Assembly: GCF_016924655.1 (NCBI RefSeq)
Contig: NZ_JAFFJU010000001.1
Coordinates: 186,001 to 250,000, forward strand
Direction: 5' to 3'
DNA: 64,000 bases
Origin: Sphingomonas arenae
GTDB lineage: Bacteria > Pseudomonadota > Alphaproteobacteria > Sphingomonadales > Sphingomonadaceae
In this document: in pieces, positions 6,729 to 14,863 of the stretch
Position numbering within the stretch: position 1 is the stretch's first letter
Layout: each line of letters opens with the position of its first letter
Translations under genes and position numbers: made by a program
Notes under the pieces: generated by a model
The model's input: the letters and a program-made list of their open reading frames with translations, nothing else
The model's database searches: none
What the model was told of the DNA's origin: nothing

Positions 6729-7982
6729 GTGATGGCCCGAGTGCTGCTCATCGTCGGCGGAGGAATCGCCGCCTTCAAGGCGAGCGAACTCATTCGTCTG
6801 CTGCGCCGGAACGGTCACTCGGTGACCCCCGTACTGACCGCGGGCGGTGCGCACTTCGTGACGCCAATGACGCTTGCCGCCCTAGCCGAAAGCCCTGTCT
6901 ACACCTCGCTCTGGGATCTCAAGGACGAGACGGAGATGGGCCACATCCAGCTCTCTCGCGCCGCCGACCTGGTGCTCGTTTGCCCCGCGACCGCCGACTT
7001 GTTGGCAAAGTTGGCGGCCGGCATCGCCGACGACCTCGCGACGACATTGCTGCTCGCGACCGACAAGCCCGTGGCAGTCGCCCCGGCGATGAACGTCCGC
7101 ATGTGGCAGCATGCCGCGACCCAATCCAACATCGCCACGCTGAAAGCCCGCGGCATCCAGGTGATCGAGCCCGTCGAGGGCGAGATGGCCTGCGGCGAAT
7201 ATGGCCCGGGACGATTGCCGGAGCCGGGGGAGATCCTTGCGCACCTGGATCTTGCAGGCTCCACGCTCGTGCCGAGCGGAGGCGAAGCCGCAATTGAGGC
7301 GCGCCTGGACCAACGCCCCCCGACTACGCTCGGGACGAGTGGGTCTCTTGTGGGGAGACACATCCTCATCACCGCCGGACCCACCCATGAGCCGATCGAC
7401 CCGGTCCGCGTCATCGCCAACCGCTCGTCGGGCAAGCAGGGCTTCGCCATCGCCGCCGCAGCTGCGCGCGCCGGTGCACGCGTGACCCTGGTCGCAGGCC
7501 CCGTCAGCCTCCCGACGCCCGGCGGAGTTGCTCGCATCGACGTGGAAACAGCTGACCAGATGCTTGCGGCCGTCGAGGCCGCGCTTCCCTGCGACGCGGC
7601 GATCCTGGTGGCTGCAGTGGCCGACTGGAAGGTCGATCCCTCCCCGACCAAGCTTAAGAAGGGCGACGGACCGCCCTCCATTCAGCTCCTCCCGAACCCC
7701 GACATCCTGGCGACCCTTGCCCAGCACCCGCTCCGCCCGCGCCTGCTGGTCGGTTTTGCGGCCGAAACCAATGACCTGCTTCCCAACGCGTCCGCCAAGC
7801 GAGAGCGCAAGGGCGCCGACTGGATCGTCGCCAACGACGTGTCCGGTGACGTGATGGGAGGCAGCCACAATCACGTCCACCTGATCACTCGGGACGGCAC
7901 CGAATCTTGGGACAGCGCGCCCAAGGACGAGGTCGCCCGCCGTTTGGTCACCCGTATTGCCGAGGAACTCGAACCCGAATGA
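6729..7982 (+). CDS. coaBC: Bifunctional phosphopantothenoylcysteine decarboxylase / ligase CoaBC
   Basis: Coenzyme A biosynthesis: the CoaB domain joins 4'-phosphopantothenate to cysteine and the FMN-dependent CoaC domain decarboxylates the product. The CoaC domain (about 1-178) has the APAMNVRMW motif and the active-site flap [13 protein letters not shown] with its Cys. The CoaB domain (about 206-416) has [25 protein letters not shown] and LKKGDGPP. Starts at GTG 6729 or ATG 6732 are both possible. Oddity: the interdomain linker (about residues 178-204) is encoded by a palindromic REP-like element (7265-7341) also found upstream of moeB. The stop overlaps dut (ATGA). Confidence 0.95.
   Translation: MMARVLLIVGGGIAAFKASELIRLLRRNGHSVTPVLTAGGAHFVTPMTLAALAESPVYTSLWDLKDETEMGHIQLSRAADLVLVCPATADLLAKLAAGIADDLATTLLLATDKPVAVAPAMNVRMWQHAATQSNIATLKARGIQVIEPVEGEMACGEYGPGRLPEPGEILAHLDLAGSTLVPSGGEAAIEARLDQRPPTTLGTSGSLVGRHILITAGPTHEPIDPVRVIANRSSGKQGFAIAAAAARAGARVTLVAGPVSLPTPGGVARIDVETADQMLAAVEAALPCDAAILVAAVADWKVDPSPTKLKKGDGPPSIQLLPNPDILATLAQHPLRPRLLVGFAAETNDLLPNASAKRERKGADWIVANDVSGDVMGGSHNHVHLITRDGTESWDSAPKDEVARRLVTRIAEELEPE
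7265..7341. repeat. Palindromic REP-like element (copy 1), inside coaBC
   Basis: A 77-bp element beginning GCTCGTGCCGAGCG and ending CGCTCGGGACGAGT, so its ends are inverted repeats matching at 12 of 14 positions. It aligns without gaps over most of its length to 8431-8507. Here it is translated in frame between the two CoaBC domains. The twin-arm layout matches a pair of inverted REPs (a REPIN). Confidence 0.85.
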
Positions 7983-8416
7983 TCCACATCCAGATCGCCC
8001 GCCTGCCCCACGGCGAGGGCCTGCCCCTGCCTGCCTACTCAACGCCCGGCTCAGCCGGCATGGATGTGGTCTCCGCCGAGGATCTCGACCTGGCCCCAGG
8101 CCAACGCCACGCGGTCGCCACCGGCCTCAAGGTCGCCATTCCCGACGGGTACGAGATTCAGGTCCGCCCCCGCTCCGGCCTTGCACTCAAGCACGGCATC
8201 AGCGTGCCGAATACGCCTGGCACGATTGACAGCGACTATCGCGGCGAACTCAAGATCATCGTCATCAACCACGGCTCCGAGACCTTCCCCATCCGCCGCG
8301 GCGAGCGCATCGCCCAGCTCGTCCCGGCCGCCGTGACGCAAGCCGGCTGGGACGAAGTTGAGGAACTCGACGAGACCCACCGGGGCACCGGTGGGTTCGG
8401 CAGCACGGGTAGGTAG
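7979..8416 (+). CDS. dut: Deoxyuridine 5'-triphosphate nucleotidohydrolase (dUTPase)
   Basis: Hydrolyses dUTP to dUMP and PPi, limiting uracil in DNA and feeding dTMP synthesis. The 145 aa are typical of the homotrimeric family. The five family motifs are present, including [40 protein letters not shown] and the C-terminal [10 protein letters not shown] that closes the active site. The ATG at 7979 overlaps the coaBC stop by 4 nt. The coaBC-dut pairing is conserved in alphaproteobacteria. Confidence 0.97.
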   Translation: MIHIQIARLPHGEGLPLPAYSTPGSAGMDVVSAEDLDLAPGQRHAVATGLKVAIPDGYEIQVRPRSGLALKHGISVPNTPGTIDSDYRGELKIIVINHGSETFPIRRGERIAQLVPAAVTQAGWDEVEELDETHRGTGGFGSTGR

Positions 8417-8430
8417 ACGAAGCAGGTTCC

Positions 8431-8507
8431 GCTCGTGCCGACCGGAGGCGCAGCCGAAGTCGAGTTGCGCTTGGACCAACGCCCCTGGACTACGCTCGGG
8501 ACGAACG
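8431..8507. repeat. Palindromic REP-like element (copy 2), upstream of moeB
   Basis: This 77-bp element is homologous to 7265-7341, including the GCTCGTGCCGA start, the GGACCAACGCCCC centre and the CTACGCTCGGGACGA end. It lies between dut and the ThiF/MoeB gene and ends 8 bp before that ATG. It reads in frame with that gene, so a longer N-terminus is formally open but is not part of the protein family. Confidence 0.85.
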
Positions 8508-8515
8508 AGACACAG

Positions 8516-9271
8516 ATGACCTTCTCCGACGAAGAACTGACCCGCTACGCCCGCCACCTCGTCCTGCCCCAGATCGGCGGGCAGGGACAGCAGCGACTCA
8601 AGGCGGCGCGGGTCTGCGTCGTCGGCGCGGGCGGCATCGGCGCGGCGGTCGTACCCGCGCTGGCTGGAGCGGGCGTCGGCAGCCTGACCATCATCGACGG
8701 CGACACGGTCGACCTCTCCAACCTGCAGCGCCAGCCCCTCTACCGCTCGCGCGACATCGGCGAGCCTAAGGCCGCCCTTGCCGCCCAGTTCGTGCGCCGC
8801 CTCAACCCCTTCGTGGAGGTTCGCCCCATCGAGCGACGCATCGACAAGCTCAATGCTCCCGACCTGCTCGCCGGCCACGACCTCATCCTCGACGGCACCG
8901 ACAATTTCGCGACCCGCCTGACCGTCAGCGATGCCGCGGTGAAGCTCGGCATCGCGCTCCTGTCCGCCGCCGCCGTGCAGTTCCAGGGGCAGGTCGGCTT
9001 GTTCCGGGGCAAGCCCTGTTACCGCTGCTTCGTCGGCGATGCGCACGACACCGACGACTGCGACACCTGCGTCGAGCTTGGCGTGCTCGGCGCGCTGACC
9101 GGCACGGTCGGCAATTTCGCGGCGCTGATGGCTATCCGGATGCTGGCCGGCGCCGGAGACGACCCGGCGGGCAAGCTCCACCTGTTCGACGGCCTGACTG
9201 GCGAATGGCGGCAGATGCGACTCCCGGCCGATCCGGGCTGCCGAACCTGTGGAGAACAGCGGTCACCCTGA
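8516..9271 (+). CDS. HesA/MoeB/ThiF-family adenylyltransferase (E1-like)
   Basis: E1-like enzyme of 251 aa that adenylates the C-terminal Gly of a sulfur-carrier protein (MoaD or ThiS type). It shows the N-terminal RYARHLVLPQIGGQGQQRL block, the Rossmann motif GAGGIGAAV, DGDTVDLSNLQRQ, the DGTDNFATR motif, and two zinc CxxC pairs (CYRC, CRTC). The chosen ATG 8516 begins at the family's usual position. MoeB or ThiF cannot be decided without the genome's moaD/thiS genes. Oddity: the last codons and the TGA stop lie in a CCCTGAGCTTGTCGAAGGG repeat. Confidence 0.88.
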   Translation: MTFSDEELTRYARHLVLPQIGGQGQQRLKAARVCVVGAGGIGAAVVPALAGAGVGSLTIIDGDTVDLSNLQRQPLYRSRDIGEPKAALAAQFVRRLNPFVEVRPIERRIDKLNAPDLLAGHDLILDGTDNFATRLTVSDAAVKLGIALLSAAAVQFQGQVGLFRGKPCYRCFVGDAHDTDDCDTCVELGVLGALTGTVGNFAALMAIRMLAGAGDDPAGKLHLFDGLTGEWRQMRLPADPGCRTCGEQRSP

Positions 9272-9317
9272 GCTTGTCGAAGGGTGGTGAGCACGCTTCG
9301 ACATGCTCAGCGTGAGC
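9263..9317. repeat. Inverted CCCTGAGCTTGTCGAAGGG-type repeat pair
   Basis: CACCCTGAGCTTGTCGAAGG followed by its inverted partner CGCTTCGACATGCTCAGCGTG forms a long imperfect hairpin between moeB and the convergent topA. It is the same family as the array at 27843-28120. It supplies the stop codon of moeB (TGA at 9269) and may act as a bidirectional terminator. Confidence 0.75.
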
Positions 9318-9326
9318 GCAAGGTCA

Positions 9327-11813
9327 TCAGGCCTTCTTCTTCCGTGCCGGAGCCTTCCGCTTACCCTTGCCCTTAACCGGCCCCTTCGCAGCCTTGGCAC
9401 TGATCAGCTCAATCGCTTCCTCCAGGGTGACCGTCTTCGGGTCAGCCCCCTTCGGCAGGGTCGCGTGCGTCGTGCCGTCGCTCACGTAAGGCCCGAACCG
9501 ACCTTCCAGCACCTTCAGTTCCTTCGCCGTCTCCGGATGCGCACCCAGCACCGCGAGCGGCTCGCGAGAACCACCCCGTGCCTTGCCGCCCCCGTTGGCC
9601 GCATCCGCCAGCTTCGCGACTGCCGCGTTCATGCCGGTCTCGAACACTTCCGCGGTCGACGACAGCCGCGCATACTTGCCTTGGTGCTGCAGGTACGGCC
9701 CATAGCGGCCGATGCTCGCCAGGATCGGCTCGCCGGTCTCCGGATGATTGCCGATGGTACGTGGCAAGGACAGCAGCTTCTCGGCCCACTCGAGGTCCAC
9801 GTCACCGAGCGGCACGTCCTTCGGGATCGACGCCCGCTTCTCGCCCTGCTCCACGTAAGGCCCGAACCGGCCCGATTTCAGCAGAATGCCGTTGCCAAGC
9901 TCCTGCGGACCGTCGTTCGCCGCCTCCTCGGCCCCGCCCTGCCCGAACTTCCGCGTGTACTTGCACTCAGGATAGTTGGAGCAGGCAACGAAGGCACCGA
10001 ACTTGCCACCACGCAGAGCCAGCCGCCCGTTGCCGCAATTCGGGCAGATGCGCGGATCGCTGCCGTCCTCCTTCTCCGGGAAGAGGAAGGGCGACAGGAA
10101 CTCGTCCAACGCGGCCGTCACCTCTGATGGCTTCTGCTCCATGACCTCGCCCGCCTTGGGCTTGAAGTCACGCCAGAAGGCCTCGAGCAGCTTCTGCCAG
10201 TCGAGCCGCCCGCCCGACACGTCGTCCAGCTCCTCCTCGAGCTCGGCCGTGTAGTCGTAGCTGACATATTTCTCGAAGAAGCGCTCCAGGAAGGCGATCA
10301 CCAGCCGGCCGCTCTCCTCGGGGATGAAGCGGTTCTTCTCCAGCCGGACATAGTCGCGGTCCTTCAGCGTCTGCAGCGTCGCGGCGTAGGTCGAGGGCCG
10401 ACCGATGCCGAGCTCCTCGAGCCGCTTGACCAGGCTGGCCTCCGAATAGCGCGGCGGGGGCTGGGTGAAGCTCTGCACGGAATCCACGCCGACCTTGGCC
10501 GGCACGTCGCCGCGGCTGAGGTGCGGCATCCGCGCGCCCTCCTCGTCCTGCGGATCATCGCGCCCCTCATCGTACAGCGCCATGAACCCGGGGAAGAGCA
10601 CCACCTGCCCCGTCGCCCGCAAGGTCGCCCGTCCCGCGCCGTCGGTCAGCTCCACCGTGGTCCGCTCCAGCCGCGCGGAGGCCATTTGGCTGGCCAGAGC
10701 CCTATTGTAGATCAGCTCGTAGAGGCGGGCATGGTCCCCGCTCGCCGCTTTGGCGCGAGAGAAGTCCGTCGGCCGGATCGCTTCGTGCGCTTCCTGCGCG
10801 TTCTTCGCTTTGCTGGAGTAATGCCGCGGCTTGTCGGGCAGGTAGCCGGCATCATAACGATCCGCGACAGCCTTCCGCGCCGCGCTGATCGCCTCGCCGG
10901 CCATCTGCACGCCGTCCGTACGCATGTAGGTAATCGCGCCGTCTTCATAGAGCTGCTGCGCCACCCGCATGGTGTGGCTGGCCGAGAAGCCGAGCTTGCG
11001 CGCCGCTTCCTGCTGCAGGGTCGAGGTCGTGAACGGCGGCGGCGGGTTCTTCGACAGCGGCTTGGTTTCGGTCGAGGTGACCGTGAACCGTCCCGCCTCG
11101 ACAACCGCGCGCGCCGCGTCGGCCGAGCCCTTGTCGCCAATGGTCAGCCGGTCGATCTTCTTGCCGTCGAGCCCGACCAGCCGTCCGGTGAAGCGCTGGC
11201 CATCCTTCTCGAACTGCGCGCTGACTGTCCAATATTCCTGCGGCCGGAACAGCTCGATCTCGCGCTCCCGGTCGACGATCAGCCGCAGCGCCACGGATTG
11301 CACGCGGCCCGCCGACTTCGCTCCGGGCAGCTTGCGCCACAGGATCGGGGAGAGGGTGAACCCGACCAGGTAATCGAGCGCCCGCCGGGCGCGATAAGCG
11401 TCGATCAGGTCCTCATCCAGCTCGCGCGGTCGGGCCATCGCCTCCGTCACGGCCGACTTGGTGATGGCGTTGAACGTCACCCGCTCGACCTGCTTCGGCA
11501 GCGCGCGGCGCTTCTTCAGCACTTCCTGCACATGCCAGCTGATCGCCTCCCCCTCGCGATCGGGGTCGGTCGCCAGGATCAGCGCGTCCGCCTTCTTCGC
11601 CTCGTCCGTGATGGCCTTCAGCTGCTTCGCCTTGTCCGGATAGGTCTCCCACTCCATGGCGAAGCCCTCGTCCGGGTTCACCGACCCGTCCTTTGGCGGC
11701 AGGTCGCGCACATGCCCGAACGAGGCGAGCACACGGTGACCCGCTCCCAGATATTTCTCGATGGTCTTCGCCTTGGCGGGCGATTCGACGACAACCAGCT
11801 TCACTTCGAACAT
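9327..11813 (-). CDS. topA: DNA topoisomerase I
   Basis: Type IA topoisomerase that relaxes negative supercoils. The 828 aa contain an N-terminal Toprim domain (VVESPAKAKTIEKYLG; metal motif DPDREGE with D83 and D85) and the catalytic Tyr296 in AITYMRTDG. A central domain includes GRPSTYA. The C-terminal region has a four-Cys zinc ribbon (CPNC..CSNYPEC, about residue 590-615), repeated TopoI C-terminal domains (GRFGPYVEQG, GRYGPYLQHQG, GRFGPYVSDG) and a Lys-rich tail. It follows dprA in the same direction. Confidence 0.97.
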   Translation of the reverse strand: MFEVKLVVVESPAKAKTIEKYLGAGHRVLASFGHVRDLPPKDGSVNPDEGFAMEWETYPDKAKQLKAITDEAKKADALILATDPDREGEAISWHVQEVLKKRRALPKQVERVTFNAITKSAVTEAMARPRELDEDLIDAYRARRALDYLVGFTLSPILWRKLPGAKSAGRVQSVALRLIVDREREIELFRPQEYWTVSAQFEKDGQRFTGRLVGLDGKKIDRLTIGDKGSADAARAVVEAGRFTVTSTETKPLSKNPPPPFTTSTLQQEAARKLGFSASHTMRVAQQLYEDGAITYMRTDGVQMAGEAISAARKAVADRYDAGYLPDKPRHYSSKAKNAQEAHEAIRPTDFSRAKAASGDHARLYELIYNRALASQMASARLERTTVELTDGAGRATLRATGQVVLFPGFMALYDEGRDDPQDEEGARMPHLSRGDVPAKVGVDSVQSFTQPPPRYSEASLVKRLEELGIGRPSTYAATLQTLKDRDYVRLEKNRFIPEESGRLVIAFLERFFEKYVSYDYTAELEEELDDVSGGRLDWQKLLEAFWRDFKPKAGEVMEQKPSEVTAALDEFLSPFLFPEKEDGSDPRICPNCGNGRLALRGGKFGAFVACSNYPECKYTRKFGQGGAEEAANDGPQELGNGILLKSGRFGPYVEQGEKRASIPKDVPLGDVDLEWAEKLLSLPRTIGNHPETGEPILASIGRYGPYLQHQGKYARLSSTAEVFETGMNAAVAKLADAANGGGKARGGSREPLAVLGAHPETAKELKVLEGRFGPYVSDGTTHATLPKGADPKTVTLEEAIELISAKAAKGPVKGKGKRKAPARKKKA

Positions 11814-11857
11814 TCCTCACGCATGCGTACGAGGGTGGGGAGCGCTCCCCGGCCGCG

Positions 11858-12952
11858 TCAAGCCGCCTGCAGGCTGACCTTGCCGCCCGCATGACGGTCG
11901 AGCCGTCCAGCCAGGTCCAGCTCGAGCAGCACCAGCTGCACCGCGCCCGCGGAAAGCCCCGACAGGCGAACGATCTCGTCCACTGGCGCCGGAGATGGTC
12001 CAAGCAGTTCTTCCACCGCCTGCCGCTCGGACGCGTCAGGCTCGGCCGGGCTCTCGGGCGACAGGGGTTCATACATGGACCTCGGCGACGCCACCCCACC
12101 GGCCATGGGCCGGATGAGCTCCAGCACGTCCGCGGCATTCTGGATCAAGGTCGCTCCATCCCGGATCAGCCCGTTGCAGCCCTGCGCCCGAGGATCGAGC
12201 GGCGACCCAGGTACGGCCATCACCTCGCGCCCCATCTCAGCGGCGAGCCGCGCCGTGATCAGCGAGCCGGATCTCGGCGCCGCCTCCACCACCACCGTGC
12301 CTGCGCTGAGCCCGGCTATGATCCGGTTGCGATAGGGAAAGTGGCGGGCCCGCGGCTCGGTCCCCGGCGGCATCTCGGCCAGGACCAGCCCACGCTCGAA
12401 CAGCTGCCGCTGCCGGGTCTCGTTCTCCGGCGGGTAGAAGATGTCGATCCCGCCTGCGATCACGCCAATCGTGCCGGTCTCGAACGCGCCGTCGTGCGCG
12501 GCCGTGTCGATGCCGCGGGCGAGGCCGGACACGACTACCACGCCCTCCTGGCCGAGGTCGTGCGCAAGCTGGCGGGCGAAGCGGCAGGCGGCGGCGCTGG
12601 CGTTGCGCGCACCGACGATCGCCACCAGCGGGCGGTCCAGCAGCTGCAGGTCGCCCTTGGCCACGATCAGCGGCGGAGCATCGTCGATCTCGGCCAGCGC
12701 ACCCGGATAGAGCCCCTGCCCAAGGGCTAGGTAGCGCGCGCCGAACGCCTCCACCTTGGCGACCTCCGCCCGGGCAACCGCTTCCGGACAGAGCGCAGGC
12801 GCCTTCCCACCACCCCGGCGAGCCAGGTCCGGAACGGCGGCCAGCGCTGCTTCTGCACTTCCGAACCGCGTGATCAGCTGGCGATAGCTGACCGGACCGA
12901 TGCTCGGCGTGCGGATCAGGCGGATGCGGGCGAGCAGGTCCGGTGGGGTCAC
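11858..12952 (-). CDS. dprA: DNA-processing protein DprA
   Basis: Loads RecA on incoming single-stranded DNA during natural transformation. The product is 364 aa from a GTG at 12952 whose GTGA overlaps the plsY stop. The Rossmann-like core has VAIVGARNASAAACRFA, VVSGLARGIDTAAHDGA, the Gly-rich GVIAGGIDIFYPPEN, FPYRNRIIAGLS and AAPRSGSLITA. An N-terminal HhH/SAM-like region and a C-terminal winged-helix (DML1-like) segment flank the core. The reading frame remains open upstream through plsY, but that extension is not family sequence. Confidence 0.94.
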   Translation of the reverse strand: MTPPDLLARIRLIRTPSIGPVSYRQLITRFGSAEAALAAVPDLARRGGGKAPALCPEAVARAEVAKVEAFGARYLALGQGLYPGALAEIDDAPPLIVAKGDLQLLDRPLVAIVGARNASAAACRFARQLAHDLGQEGVVVVSGLARGIDTAAHDGAFETGTIGVIAGGIDIFYPPENETRQRQLFERGLVLAEMPPGTEPRARHFPYRNRIIAGLSAGTVVVEAAPRSGSLITARLAAEMGREVMAVPGSPLDPRAQGCNGLIRDGATLIQNAADVLELIRPMAGGVASPRSMYEPLSPESPAEPDASERQAVEELLGPSPAPVDEIVRLSGLSAGAVQLVLLELDLAGRLDRHAGGKVSLQAA

Positions 12953-13548
12953 GCCTCCTTGCTCCCCACGCGCGGTTCGGTGCCGGCGCGCAGGCGGGCG
13001 ATGTTGGCCTTGTGTTTCCAGATCACCAGGACGGCGAACCCGGCAAGCGCGGGCACCAGCGCCGTCTGTCCGCTCAGTAGAGCGCTGATCGGGGCGCTGG
13101 CCGCGGCGCTCATGCCTGCGACCGAGCTGATCCGCGCCAGGAGCAATAGTCCGATCCAGACTCCCGCATAGACCACGGCTCCGGTCGGGAAGAGCACCGC
13201 CAGCACGCCCAGGAACGTCGCCACCCCCTTGCCGCCGCGGAACTTGAGCCACACCGGGTAAAGGTGCCCAATCATTGCGCCAGCCGCGGCATAAAGATCC
13301 CCGCCCGGCACGAAGCGCTGCGCGATCCACACGGCCGCCGCACCCTTCACCGCATCGAGGATCAGCGTCGCCGCGGCCAGCCCCTTGCTCCCGGTCCGCA
13401 GCACATTGGTCGCACCGATATTGCCCGATCCGACCTGGCGAATGTCCCCCTTGCCGGCCAGCCGCGTCAGCAGCAGGCCGAACGGGATGGAGCCGAGAAG
13501 ATAGCCGATCGCCAGCGCCGAAAGCGCCAGCTGGAGGGTGGTGGACAT
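12949..13548 (-). CDS. plsY: Acyl-phosphate:glycerol-3-phosphate acyltransferase PlsY
   Basis: Integral-membrane enzyme that makes 1-acyl-glycerol-3-phosphate, the first step of phospholipid synthesis. The 199 aa contain about five membrane helices. The family motifs GSIPFGLLL, GSGNIGATNVLR, GHLYPVWLKFRGGKGVAT and the late KHKANIARLRAGTEPR are present. The ATG at 13548 is preferred; the frame continues upstream to 13665, but that part encodes repeat DNA. Its stop overlaps dprA. Confidence 0.95.
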   Translation of the reverse strand: MSTTLQLALSALAIGYLLGSIPFGLLLTRLAGKGDIRQVGSGNIGATNVLRTGSKGLAAATLILDAVKGAAAVWIAQRFVPGGDLYAAAGAMIGHLYPVWLKFRGGKGVATFLGVLAVLFPTGAVVYAGVWIGLLLLARISSVAGMSAAASAPISALLSGQTALVPALAGFAVLVIWKHKANIARLRAGTEPRVGSKEA

Positions 13549-13602
13549 GGGCGCGGGAAGTAGCAGATGGGGTGGGTTCCGCAAGCAATCGACGCTCGCT
13601 AC

Positions 13603-13656
13603 ATCCTCCCCGCATTTCCGCGGGGAGGGGGACCGTGCGCAGCACGGTGGAGGGGT
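13603..13656. repeat. Two-hairpin repeat, left boundary of the DUF559 unit
   Basis: A 54-bp element made of a CTCCCCGC/GCGGGGAG hairpin (8-bp stem) followed by an ACCGTGC/GCACGGT hairpin (7-bp stem), ending in GGAGGGGT. Its inverted partner is at 13998-14049. The outer and linker bases are identical between the two copies; only loops and inner stem bases differ. Confidence 0.9.
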
Positions 13657-13664
13657 TCTTGGCA

Positions 13665-14051
13665 ATGACCGTGACGAGGGCTCGACAACTACGCCGCCAA
13701 ATGACAGCTCCCGAGGTGAGGCTCTGGTCGCAGCTGCGGACGCGCCCTCTCGGCTTCAAGTTCCGGCGGCAGCATCCGTGCGGCCCTTTCGTATTCGACT
13801 TCTTCTGCAGGGAAGCCGGCCTCGCAATCGAGATCGACGGGTTTGCGCATGAAACCGGCAATCGATACGCGCGGGATCAGCAACGCGACGAGTGGTCTCG
13901 GCAGCGAGGAATTGCCACCCTGCGATACACGGCACGGGAAGTGGGTGAGAACCTGGAGGGCGTGGTGGCACACGTCCTTGATCTATGCGCGCAAAGGACC
14001 CCTCCACCGCCTTCGGCGGTCCCCCTCCCCGCGAAGGCGCGGGGAGGATGA
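13665..14051 (+). CDS. DUF559-domain (Vsr-like/PD-D/ExK fold) protein
   Basis: A 128-aa protein of the DUF559 family, which is related to very-short-patch-repair and restriction-type endonucleases. The core is visible: N-terminal ARQLRRQMTAPEVRLWSQLR, then FKFRRQHPCGPFVFDFFC and LAIEIDGFAH (the acidic active-site core), then an Arg/Asp-rich helix and ATLRYTAREV. The gene starts 8 bp after a two-hairpin repeat. Its last 17 residues (112-128) and stop codon lie in the inverted partner repeat. It is unrelated in function to plsY and murI on either side. DNA cleavage has not been shown here. Confidence 0.85.
   Translation: MTVTRARQLRRQMTAPEVRLWSQLRTRPLGFKFRRQHPCGPFVFDFFCREAGLAIEIDGFAHETGNRYARDQQRDEWSRQRGIATLRYTAREVGENLEGVVAHVLDLCAQRTPPPPSAVPLPAKARGG
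13998..14049. repeat. Two-hairpin repeat, right boundary of the DUF559 unit
   Basis: This 52-bp element is the inverted counterpart of 13603-13656. On the minus strand it reads CTCCCCGCG/CGCGGGGAG, then ACCGCC/GGCGGT, then GGAGGGGT. The inner stem of the second hairpin differs from the left copy on both sides (GTGC/GCAC against GCC/GGC), which keeps pairing. It overlaps the DUF559 stop and the murI start. Confidence 0.9.
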
Positions 14052-14845
14052 TGGTCGACCCCGCCGCCCCCATCCTGTTCTTTGACTCCGGCGTCGGCGG
14101 CCTGTCGGTCCTTCAGCCCACGCGCGAACTGCTGCCGCACGCGCCTCTCGTCTACGCGGCGGACAGCGCCGCTTACCCCTATGGCACCCGGACCGAGCAG
14201 GAGATCGCCGCTCGCGTCCCGGCACTGCTCGGGCGGCTGGTCGAACGGCACCGCCCGCGCCTGGCGGTGATCGCCTGCAACACAGCTTCCACCATCGCCC
14301 TCGACCATGTTCGCGCTGCGCTGGAGATACCGGTCGTCGGCACCGTGCCGGCGATCAAGCCCGCCGCCGAGCAATCCCGCACCCGGGTCATCGGTGTGCT
14401 CGGAACACCAGCCACAGTCCGCCAGCCCTATGTGGATGACCTTGCCGAGCGATTCGCCGGCGACTGCCAGGTCCTGCGCCATGGGTCCGTCGAACTGGTC
14501 GCGCTCGCGGAACGCAAGCTCGCGGGTGAGGACATCGCGCAAGCGGAAGTGGCCGCCGCGGTGCGCCCACTCCTGGATCAGACCGCAGGCACTCCGATGG
14601 ACGTGGTCGTCCTCGCCTGCACGCACTTCCCGCTCCTCGCCGAAGGGCTGGCCCAGGCGCTGCCCGGCGTCGCGCAGGTGGACGGCGGCGCCGGGATCGC
14701 CCGGCGCATCGCCTACCTCACCCGGGGGCAGCCATGGCCGGTTCAGCCTTCGGAAGGTATCGCCATCTTCACCGGGCCTGCTCCAACCGAGCGCCTGGTC
14801 GGGGCGCTCGGCAACTACGGACTTCACCGTATCGAGCATCTCTAG
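14048..14845 (+). CDS. murI: Glutamate racemase
   Basis: Makes D-glutamate for peptidoglycan by cofactor-free two-base racemisation. The 265 aa show FFDSGVGGLSVL, the first catalytic Cys in VIACNTAS, GTVPAIKPAA and the second catalytic Cys in VVLACTHFPLL. Starts at ATG 14048 or 14051 are possible. The start codon lies at the very edge of a two-hairpin repeat and overlaps the DUF559 stop, so its native upstream region may have been displaced. It is followed by hemA after 18 bp. Confidence 0.95.
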   Translation: MMVDPAAPILFFDSGVGGLSVLQPTRELLPHAPLVYAADSAAYPYGTRTEQEIAARVPALLGRLVERHRPRLAVIACNTASTIALDHVRAALEIPVVGTVPAIKPAAEQSRTRVIGVLGTPATVRQPYVDDLAERFAGDCQVLRHGSVELVALAERKLAGEDIAQAEVAAAVRPLLDQTAGTPMDVVVLACTHFPLLAEGLAQALPGVAQVDGGAGIARRIAYLTRGQPWPVQPSEGIAIFTGPAPTERLVGALGNYGLHRIEHL

Positions 14846-14863
14846 AAAAGCTGGAAAAAGCCG

